The notes under the pieces: generated by a model
What the model was told of the DNA's origin: nothing
Databases searched by the model: none
The model's input: the letters and a program-made list of their open reading frames with translations, nothing else
Assembly (NCBI GenBank): GCA_039914895.1
Contig: JBDSOJ010000193.1
Location: 1-10,937, forward strand
Direction: 5' to 3'
From: Gaiellasilicea sp039914895
GTDB lineage: Bacteria; Actinomycetota; Thermoleophilia; Gaiellales; Gaiellaceae
Length of the DNA stretch: 10,937 nt
Position numbers and translations under genes: made by a program
Shown: piece after piece, positions 5,626 through 10,937 of the stretch
How positions within the stretch are numbered: the stretch's first letter is position 1
How the letters are laid out: each line of letters opens with the position of its first letter

Positions 5626-6528
5626 CTACGGCGCGCCGTCCGACCCGGTGGCTGCGAGGGGAAGCTGCTCCGGCGACAGCGCCTCGCGGTCGTGCGCCGC
5701 GACCCGGACGAGCTCCGCCATCGCCGCGACGAACGGATCGCGGTCCAGCCGGTACTCGCGCGTAAGGTCGACCGCACCGTTCAGCTCGAGCACGGTCCAG
5801 CCGCCGGCACCGTCCGGGAGCAGGTCGACGCCGAGCAGCTCCGCGCCGCCCAGGGCGGCCGCGGCGCGCAACGCCAGCTCGAGTGCGGCTGGCGGCGGCT
5901 CCACCGGGACGCGGGTGCCGCCGAGGCTGATGTTCGTGCGCCACTCGCCCGGTGCCGCTATGCGCGAGATCGCGCCGACGGCGACGCCGCCCGCGACCAC
6001 GACCCGCAGGTCGGCGCCGGCGGGCGAGACGAGCTCCTGCAGCAGCGCTCCGTGCCGCTGGAACCAGAGCCTGTGCTCGAGCAAGCGCAGATGACGGCGG
6101 AAGGCGATCTCGTCGTCGCAGCGCTCGACGTCGCGGCCCCAGCTGCCGAATCGTGGCTTGACGACGAGCGGTCCGTCCCAGTCCGGAACCGGGTCGCCGG
6201 GATGGAGGACTCGCGTTCGCGGATGCGGCAGACCGGAGCGCTGCAGCACCTTGGCGGTCAGCAACTTGTCGTGAGCCGCGAGCAACGCGCCGGCGCGGTT
6301 GAGGACACGCACCCCGCGCGCGGCCAGCGACCCGAGCGCCCAGAGCCCGTCCTCGACCCCGTCGAGCCCGTCGGTCACGTCGAGCCGGCCGAGCGCGACG
6401 GCGCCCGGGTGCAGCAGCGACGCCGCCTGCTCGGGCGAGAGGATCCGCGCGTCCACGCCCCGTGGTGCCGCCGCGGCGAGCGCAACGTTCGTGGCGGTGC
6501 GACGCTGTGCGACGAGCGCGAGCAGCAT
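5626..6528 (-). CDS. RimK/LysX-like ATP-grasp ligase, substrate unknown
   Basis: This 300-residue ATP-grasp enzyme joins a carboxylate to an amine through an acyl-phosphate. Features in order are an N-terminal pre-ATP-grasp domain (1-80), HDKLLTAKVLQRSGLPHP (86-103) typical of RimK-type ligases, the glycine-rich loop VVKPRFGSWGR (122-132) with Lys124 for ATP, QELV (164-167), DLRVVV (173-178), WRTNISLGG (196-204), and Mg-binding GVDLL (233-237) and LELN (247-250). GSWGR and the TN-x-x-x-GG segment resemble LysX and other amino-acid or carrier ligases more than carboxylases. A lysine or glutamate ligase role cannot be assigned, since no carrier protein or lysine-pathway gene is near. The ATG at 6528 has GAGAGG just upstream. 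It ends 33 bases before the arsR start, so its own stop region provides the arsR promoter flank. It is probably separate from the pst operon because of the hairpin spacer. Confidence 0.75.
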   Translation of the reverse strand: MLLALVAQRRTATNVALAAAAPRGVDARILSPEQAASLLHPGAVALGRLDVTDGLDGVEDGLWALGSLAARGVRVLNRAGALLAAHDKLLTAKVLQRSGLPHPRTRVLHPGDPVPDWDGPLVVKPRFGSWGRDVERCDDEIAFRRHLRLLEHRLWFQRHGALLQELVSPAGADLRVVVAGGVAVGAISRIAAPGEWRTNISLGGTRVPVEPPPAALELALRAAAALGGAELLGVDLLPDGAGGWTVLELNGAVDLTREYRLDRDPFVAAMAELVRVAAHDREALSPEQLPLAATGSDGAP

Positions 6529-6530
6529 GG

Positions 6531-6548
6531 CCTCTCTATCGCAGAGAG
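6531..6548 (-). promoter_or_regulatory. Small hairpin that includes the ribosome binding site of the ATP-grasp gene
   Basis: CTCTCT (6532-6537) and AGAGAG (6543-6548) pair across ATCGC. On the minus strand the AGAGAGG that would serve as Shine-Dalgarno sequence (6537-6531) is one arm of this stem, two bases before the ATG. The stem is only six pairs, so the effect on translation is uncertain. Confidence 0.3.
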
Positions 6549-6561
6549 ACCGCCGCCCGTG

Positions 6562-6590
6562 GGGTACCGGAAGGTCAAGAACCGGTACCC
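6562..6590. repeat. Hairpin-forming inverted repeat in the phoU-ATP-grasp spacer
   Basis: GGGTACCGG (6562-6570) and CCGGTACCC (6582-6590) form a perfect nine-base stem with an 11-base loop. It is independent of the 75-base repeat units. A second, imperfect stem lies at 6610-6631 (CCGCTACCC with GGGAGCGG, one bulged base). No open reading frame with coding character is seen between 6529 and 6775. Confidence 0.55.
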
Positions 6591-6623
6591 GTCTGGTCCG
6601 GCCGAAGAGCCGCTACCCGGTCT

Positions 6624-6698
6624 GGGAGCGGAGCGACCCTTCAGGGGTTTGCGCGACCTGGGATCCGCGAGAGCGGCTCCCAGGTCATGCGACGGCAA
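6624..6698 (-). repeat. Dispersed hairpin repeat, copy C (tandem unit 1 of 2)
   Basis: This 75-base unit is directly repeated in 6699-6773. The stem arms are 6655-6668 and 6673-6686 with loop GAGA; there is one mismatch (C at 6677 instead of A). The minus-strand order is CCGTCGCAT, stem, GCGCAAACCCCTGAAGGGTCGC, as in the other copies. It lies further from phoU than copy B and looks like a tandem duplicate of it. Confidence 0.72.
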
Positions 6699-6777
6699 AG
6701 GAGCGAAGCGACCCTTCAGGGATCTGCGCGACCTGGGATCCGCGAGAGCGGATCCCAGGTCATGCGACGGAAAAGCT
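6699..6777 (-). repeat. Dispersed hairpin repeat, copy B (tandem unit 2 of 2), at the phoU stop codon
   Basis: GACCTGGGATCCGC (6730-6743) and GCGGATCCCAGGTC (6748-6761) form a perfect 14-base stem; the loop is GAGA on the plus strand and TCTC on the minus. In the minus-strand direction the element begins in the phoU stop (TAGCTTTT), reaches the stem after 14 bases and continues with GCGCAGATCCCTGAAGGGTCGC. This is the same order and nearly the same spacing as copy A after pit. A terminator without a U-tract for the pst operon is plausible. Confidence 0.72.
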
Positions 6778-7459
6778 AGTGCGAAGCGTCCGTGAACTCG
6801 CGGAACTCGCCTGTGACGAGGTACGCGGTCTGCTCGCCGATGTCGACGGCGTGGTCGCCGATTCGCTCGAGACAGCGCGAGACGAGGATCATCCGCAGGC
6901 CCCACTCCCGCACCTCGAGGTCGTGCCCGATCTCGAGCAGCCGGTTGACGACGCGGCGGTTGGCCCGGTCGATCAGCTCGTCGAGCTCGAGCAGCGACTC
7001 GGCGGCGACACGATCGCGCTGCTCGAGCGAGCGCAGCGCGACGCGGATCATCTGCTCGGCGCGCTCGCCCATCTCCTTGAAGCCTTCGAGCAGCATCTCG
7101 TCCGGCGGCAGACCCTTCGTCAGCTTCGTCAGCTTGGCGATCGTGACGCAGAGGTCGCCCATCCGCTCGAGATGGAGGTTGTCCTTCAACACCGCGAGCA
7201 CGAGGCGGAGGTCGCTCGCGACCGGCGTCTGGCGGGCGAGCAGCAGCTCGATCCCCTGCTCGACCTCGAAGTACTGCGAATCGACGTCGTCGTCGAACGA
7301 GATCACCTCGTCCGCGAGCTCGATGTCCTGCGAGCAGACGGCCTCGACGGCGCCGCGCAGCGAGCGCAGCACCAGCTCGCCCTCGACCCGCAGCGAGAGC
7401 TCGAGCGCGTCGAGCTCTTCCTGGAAGCTGATTCTCGCCAGCGGGCGCGACTCGCTCAT
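6776..7459 (-). CDS. phoU: Phosphate signalling and transport regulator PhoU
   Basis: This 227-residue all-helical protein has two PhoU repeats. Each carries the metal-binding acidic signature: HLERMGDL (96-103, Glu98 and Asp102) and CLERIGDHAVDIGE (196-209, Glu198, Asp202, Asp206). PhoU links the PstSCAB transporter to the PhoR/PhoP-type two-component system and restrains uptake when phosphate is plentiful. Length and motifs are typical. The start ATG at 7459 overlaps the pstB stop by four bases (ATGA), so it is the last gene of a pstS-C-A-B-phoU operon. A hairpin repeat starts at its TAG stop. No histidine kinase or response regulator is encoded in this window. Confidence 0.95.
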   Translation of the reverse strand: MSESRPLARISFQEELDALELSLRVEGELVLRSLRGAVEAVCSQDIELADEVISFDDDVDSQYFEVEQGIELLLARQTPVASDLRLVLAVLKDNLHLERMGDLCVTIAKLTKLTKGLPPDEMLLEGFKEMGERAEQMIRVALRSLEQRDRVAAESLLELDELIDRANRRVVNRLLEIGHDLEVREWGLRMILVSRCLERIGDHAVDIGEQTAYLVTGEFREFTDASH

Positions 7460-8316
7460 CCGAACCGCCCCGTCACGTAGTCCTCAGTCCGCTTGTCGGC
7501 AGGGGTGGTGAAGATCTTCGCCGTCTTGTCGTACTCGACGAGGATCCCCGTCCGCTTGCCCGTCTCCTCGTCGACCTCGACCGAGAAGAACGCGGTCATG
7601 TCCGCGACGCGGGCGGCCTGCTGCATGTTGTGCGTGACGATCACGATCGTGTACTCGCGCTTCAGCTCGTGCATCAGGTCCTCGATCCGCGTCGTCGAGA
7701 TCGGGTCGAGCGCGGAAGCGGGCTCGTCCATCAGGATCACGTCCGGCTCGACGGCGAGGCAGCGGGCGATACAGAGCCGCTGCTGCTGGCCGCCGGAGAG
7801 GCCGAGCGCGCTCTCCTTGAGGCGATCCTTGACCTCGTCCCAGAGCACCGCCTGGTGCAGAGCGCGCTCGACGCGCTCGTCGAGGTTGCCCTTGAGGCCG
7901 AGTACGCGCGGCCCGAAGGCGACGTTGTCGTAGATCGACTTCGGGAACGGGTTCGGCTTCTGGAAGACCATCCCAATCCGGCGCCGAACCTCGACCGGGT
8001 CGACGTCGGGCGCGTAGAGGTCGGCGCCGTGGTAGAGGACGTCGCCTTCGACCTTCGCGCCCGGCACGAGGTCGTTCATCCGGTCGAAGCAGCGGATCAG
8101 CGTGCTCTTGCCGCAGCCGGACGGGCCGATGAAGGCAGTGACGGCGTTGCGGTAGACGTTTAGGCTCACGTCGCGGATGGCGACGTTGCCGCTGTAGGAG
8201 ACGGAGAGGTCGTTCACCTGGAAGACGGCCTCCCGGTTGCTGACGCTCTCGTCCCCGTGCTCCCTTGCGATCTCCGCCAGGCTCATCGGCTCGATCGTAT
8301 TCGCTTGCTCCGTCAT
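7456..8316 (-). CDS. pstB: Phosphate ABC transporter ATP-binding protein PstB
   Basis: This 286-residue ABC ATPase powers PstCA. Walker A is GPSGCGKST (64-72), the Q-loop glutamine is in VFQKPNPFPKSIYDNV (117-132, a PstB hallmark), the signature is LSGGQQQR (173-180), Walker B is VILMDEP (193-199) with Glu198, and the H-loop histidine is His229 in VTHNMQQAARVAD. The open frame extends to 8637, but the upstream part runs through pstA in another frame and has no PstB likeness. ATG 8316 is chosen because it lies five bases after the pstA stop, behind a weak GGTGA. This leaves about 30 extra N-terminal residues ahead of the conserved core, longer than in E. coli; ATG 8286 is an alternative that would remove ten of them. 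Confidence 0.95.
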   Translation of the reverse strand: MTEQANTIEPMSLAEIAREHGDESVSNREAVFQVNDLSVSYSGNVAIRDVSLNVYRNAVTAFIGPSGCGKSTLIRCFDRMNDLVPGAKVEGDVLYHGADLYAPDVDPVEVRRRIGMVFQKPNPFPKSIYDNVAFGPRVLGLKGNLDERVERALHQAVLWDEVKDRLKESALGLSGGQQQRLCIARCLAVEPDVILMDEPASALDPISTTRIEDLMHELKREYTIVIVTHNMQQAARVADMTAFFSVEVDEETGKRTGILVEYDKTAKIFTTPADKRTEDYVTGRFG

Positions 8317-8321
8317 GGTCG

Positions 8322-9161
8322 TCACCAGGTTCTCCGATATCGGTTGCGGATGTAGATCGCAAACGCGTTCAGCGTCAGCAGAATCGCGAGCAGGACGATG
8401 ATCGAGGCCGCGGCAAGCAGCTTGAACTCCGCCTGCGGCAGTCGCAAGAAGCTGTAGATCTGGATCGGCAGCGCGGTGAACGGCCCGAGGATGGTCGGGT
8501 CGAAGGAGATGTAGGTGACCGCGCCGATCATGATCAGCGGCGCCGTCTCGCCGATCGCGCGCGAGAGAGCGAGGATCGAGCCGGTGGCGATGCCCGGAAC
8601 CGCGGCCGGCAGGACCTGGCGCGAGACGACCTGCCACTGCGTCGCGCCGAGCGCATACCCGCCCTGGCGGATCGAGTCCGGGACCGAGCGGATCGCCTCG
8701 CGCGCGGCGATGATCACAGTCGGCAGCACGAGGAGCGTGAGGATCATCGCCCCAGCCAGCAGCACGCGCCCGAGCCCGAGTCCGCGGACGAGGAACGCGA
8801 GCCCGAGAATCCCGTAGACGATCGAGGGCACCGCGGCGAGATTCTGGATGTTGATCTCGAGCAGCTTGTTGTACCAGCGGGTCTTGTCCGCGTACTCCTC
8901 GAGGTAGATCGCGGTGAACACCCCGATCGGAACGACGAAGAGCAGCAGCAGCACGCCGATGTAGAGGGTCGCGATGATCGCCGGCCGCGCGCCCGCGATC
9001 TCCGGGTCGGACGACGGCGGGTTCGTCAGCAGCGCGAGGTCGAGGTACGGCAGCCCGTCCTGGAAGACGTCGACGAGCAGCACGGCCAGCATCAGGAAGC
9101 CGACGAACAGGGAGAAGAGGAGCAGTCCCTTGAAGAGGGCTCCCTTCAGAGACCGACTCAT
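8322..9161 (-). CDS. pstA: Phosphate ABC transporter permease PstA
   Basis: This 279-residue inner-membrane permease has about six hydrophobic segments (near 12-32, 62-88, 112-125, 133-152, 188-213 and 249-271). The cytoplasmic EAA loop is REAIRSVPDSIRQGGYALGA (154-173) followed by TQWQVVSRQVLP; this loop contacts PstB. The ending IYIRNRYRRTW is like other PstA proteins. Its ATG overlaps the pstC stop (ATGA), and GGGAGGT lies six bases upstream, so initiation should be both coupled and efficient. It forms the channel together with PstC. Confidence 0.95.
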   Translation of the reverse strand: MSRSLKGALFKGLLLFSLFVGFLMLAVLLVDVFQDGLPYLDLALLTNPPSSDPEIAGARPAIIATLYIGVLLLLFVVPIGVFTAIYLEEYADKTRWYNKLLEINIQNLAAVPSIVYGILGLAFLVRGLGLGRVLLAGAMILTLLVLPTVIIAAREAIRSVPDSIRQGGYALGATQWQVVSRQVLPAAVPGIATGSILALSRAIGETAPLIMIGAVTYISFDPTILGPFTALPIQIYSFLRLPQAEFKLLAAASIIVLLAILLTLNAFAIYIRNRYRRTW

Positions 9162-10087
9162 TCGTAGACCTCCCGGTACTTGCGCACGAGGCGGATCGCG
9201 AACACGTTCATGATCAGCGTCAGCACGAACAGCGTCGCGCCGACGGCGAAGATGGTCTTGTACTCGATCGACCCGGTCGGCACGTCGCCGGCGCCGGTGG
9301 CGGCGATGAACGCGGTCATCGCCTCGGCCGCCTCGCGCGGATCGAAGGTGAGGTTGGGCTGCTGGCCCATCGCGACGAGCACGATCATCGTCTCGCCGAC
9401 GGCGCGCGAGATCGCGAGCACGAACGAGGCGACGATGCCGGAGACGGCCGCCGGAACGACGATCCGAGTCGCCACCTGCACCTTGGTCGAGCCCAGCGCG
9501 TACGCGCCGTCACGCAGGTCGCGCGGCACAGCACCCATCGCGTCCTCTGACAGCGACGCCACCGTCGGCATCAGCATCACGCCCATCACGAGCCCGGCGG
9601 AGAGCGTGTTGAAGATGTCGACCTGGATCCCGAGGTCGCGCAGGAGCGGCGTCATGAACGTCAGCGCGAAGTAGCCGAAGACGATCGTCGGGATGCCCGC
9701 GAGCGTCTCGAACGCCGGCTTCAGGATCCCGCGCGTCCGCGGCGACGCGTACTCGCTCAGGTAGATCGCCGCGCCGAGCCCGAACGGCATCGCGACCGCG
9801 CTTGCGATTCCCGTCACGAGCAGCGTGCCGCCGATCAGCGGGAGCACGCCGAAGTGCGCGGGCTCGAACAGCGGCGCCCAGTTTCTCCCGGTCAGGAAGT
9901 CGACGATCGAGATCTCCTGGAAGAACTCGTAGGCGGGCACGAAGAGCGCGACGACGATCCCGACGGTCGTCGCCACCGAGATCAGCGCGCAGACGAAGAG
10001 GACGCCCTTGACGACGTCCTCGCCGATGCGCCTGCGGCGGGCGCGCAGCCGTGGCTCCGCGCCCGCGGTCAGTTCAGGCGTCGCCAA
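9158..10087 (-). CDS. pstC: Phosphate ABC transporter permease PstC
   Basis: This 309-residue permease has a basic cytoplasmic N-terminus (RLRARRRR, 13-20), a first transmembrane helix at about 28-50, further helices near 82-108, 131-150, 158-180, 215-240 and 275-298, and the EAA loop EDAMGAVPRDLRDGAYALGS (181-200). SRAVGETM (227-234) is the conserved PstC segment. No ATG or GTG is available at the N-terminus; the TTG at 10087 is the only plausible start, because an in-frame TAG (the stop of the upstream pstS) lies two codons before it. Only three bases separate the two genes, so translation is probably coupled. The weak start may set PstC below PstS output. Confidence 0.93.
   Translation of the reverse strand: MATPELTAGAEPRLRARRRRIGEDVVKGVLFVCALISVATTVGIVVALFVPAYEFFQEISIVDFLTGRNWAPLFEPAHFGVLPLIGGTLLVTGIASAVAMPFGLGAAIYLSEYASPRTRGILKPAFETLAGIPTIVFGYFALTFMTPLLRDLGIQVDIFNTLSAGLVMGVMLMPTVASLSEDAMGAVPRDLRDGAYALGSTKVQVATRIVVPAAVSGIVASFVLAISRAVGETMIVLVAMGQQPNLTFDPREAAEAMTAFIAATGAGDVPTGSIEYKTIFAVGATLFVLTLIMNVFAIRLVRKYREVYE
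9168..9174 (-). promoter_or_regulatory. Strong ribosome binding site of pstA
   Basis: The minus strand reads GGGAGGT inside the last codons of pstC, six bases before the pstA ATG. It is the clearest Shine-Dalgarno sequence in the pst operon and contrasts with the weak TTG start of pstC. Confidence 0.65.
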
Positions 10088-10090
10088 CGG

Positions 10091-10937
10091 CTACCCGAGC
10101 GCCGACTCGAGGTCGGACTGCGCCTTCGTCAACTGCTCGTCGGTCAGCGGCACGTACTGCGAGGCCTCGGCGACCTCGATCCCGTTGTCGAGAACGTAGC
10201 GCATGAAACCCTCGACCTCGGGGCGCGCGAGCGCGTCGTTCTTCGCGTAGATGAAGAGCGGCCGCGCGAGCGGCTTGTACGTGCCGTTCTGGGCGTTCTC
10301 GACGCTCGGCGCAACACAGCCGTCGCCGCCGTCGATCTCGACCGCCTTCAGCGTGTCCTGGTTCTCCTCGAAGTACGAGAAGCCGAAGTAGCCGAGGCCG
10401 CCCTTCTCCCCCGAGACGCCGGTGACGGTGTTGTTGTCGTCCTCGCTGGCGGAGAAGTCGGAGCGGCTCGCGCCCTCCTCCCCATTGATCTCGTCCGTGA
10501 AGTAGTCGAACGTCCCGGAGTCGGTGCCAGGCCCGAAGAGCGAGAGTTCCTGATCCGGGAACGCCGGGTCGACCTCGTTCCAGTTCTTCACCTTCGAGTC
10601 GGGGCCCCAGATCGTGGCGAGCTGCTCGATGGTCAGGCACTTCGCCCAGTCGTTGTCCTGGTTGACCACGACCGTCAGCGCGTCGTTCGCGACCTGGAAC
10701 TCGACGTAGTCGATGCTGCCGTCCTTGCAGGCCGTCACCTCTTCCTCCTTGATCGGACGGGAGGCGTTGGAGAGATCGGTCTCGCCGCGGCAGAAGCGCT
10801 CGAAGCCGCCGCCGGTGCCGGAGACGCCGACCGTTACCTGGACGCCGGATTGCTCGCCCTGGAACCGTTCCGCGGCTGCGGTCGTGAAGGGCCCGACCGT
10901 GCTCGAGCCGTCCACCTCGATCCGGCCGGAGAGGTCG
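10091..10937 (-). CDS. pstS: Phosphate ABC transporter substrate-binding protein PstS, operon paralog (acidic; 5' end outside window)
   Basis: The frame is open to the right edge, and the first visible residues (DLSGRIEVDGSSTVGP) align with residues 25-40 of the other PstS, so only the signal peptide and a few residues are missing. A GTG at 10915 is an internal Val. The ligand motifs DGSSTVGP, GTGGGFERF, SNASRP and GTDSGTFDYF and all four cysteines (in ERFCR, TACKD, KCLTI, GCVAP) are shared with the ars-side paralog. By eye about half of the residues are identical. The visible chain is strongly acidic (about 49 Asp/Glu against 18 Lys/Arg). It is the first visible gene of the pstS-C-A-B-phoU operon and delivers phosphate to PstCA. 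Lipoprotein status and promoter cannot be judged because the 5' end is missing. Confidence 0.94.
   Translation of the reverse strand, partial: DLSGRIEVDGSSTVGPFTTAAAERFQGEQSGVQVTVGVSGTGGGFERFCRGETDLSNASRPIKEEEVTACKDGSIDYVEFQVANDALTVVVNQDNDWAKCLTIEQLATIWGPDSKVKNWNEVDPAFPDQELSLFGPGTDSGTFDYFTDEINGEEGASRSDFSASEDDNNTVTGVSGEKGGLGYFGFSYFEENQDTLKAVEIDGGDGCVAPSVENAQNGTYKPLARPLFIYAKNDALARPEVEGFMRYVLDNGIEVAEASQYVPLTDEQLTKAQSDLESALG

Noticed and set aside
6624..6773. Possible CRISPR array
   Set aside because: Only two units, which abut with no unique spacer between them, and each contains a long internal palindrome; no cas gene is present.
8317..8637. Longer PstB start at 8637
   Set aside because: The extra 107 residues overlap pstA and read as Arg/Ala/Asp-rich shadow sequence.

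Overview
This is a GC-rich, gene-dense bacterial window. It looks like chromosomal DNA from a high-GC actinobacterium. The supporting signs are strong G/C bias at third codon positions, GTG and TTG starts, several genes with no Shine-Dalgarno sequence but a -10-like hexamer just before the start codon (leaderless style), Streptomyces-like PHO-box repeats, and an ArsR of the N-terminal Cys-Cys type known from Corynebacterium. A soil lineage such as Thermoleophilia is plausible but is inference. No rRNA, tRNA, CRISPR array, transposase or phage gene is visible.

Layout. On the plus strand lie the 3' end of a PHP-domain protein (2-277), a complete Rieske non-heme iron oxygenase alpha subunit (291-1352), a DUF47/PhoU-like Pit accessory protein (1398-2018) and a Pit-type low-affinity phosphate transporter (2189-3274). 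Pit converges on a long minus-strand block. Read in its own direction, from right to left, that block is pstS (partial, 10937-10091), pstC, pstA, pstB, phoU (ending at 6776), a 247-base hairpin-rich spacer, a RimK/LysX-like ATP-grasp ligase (6528-5626), arsR (5592-5248), arsM (5248-4421) and a second pstS (4303-3368).

How the genes fit together. The window carries two routes for phosphate uptake: low-affinity Pit with its DUF47 partner, and a high-affinity Pst ABC transporter with PhoU and two PstS binding proteins. An arsenite sensor and an arsenite methyltransferase are embedded in the same block. Arsenate enters cells through phosphate transporters, so the association is biologically sensible. 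The PstS next to arsRM is basic and the PstS of the main operon is strongly acidic, which suggests different jobs. Candidate PHO boxes with 11-base periodicity precede both the DUF47-pit pair and the ars-side pstS. They lie in opposite orientation relative to the genes, compatible with Pit repression and PstS activation under phosphate starvation.

The main non-coding discovery is a small dispersed repeat: a long perfect hairpin followed by a conserved GCGCA...CCCTGAAGGG tail. One copy starts at the stop codon of pit, and two tandem copies start at the stop codon of phoU. The stem sequences differ between loci but pairing is kept. The longest gene-free stretch is 6529-6775, described below; no stretch above 300 bases lacks a gene.
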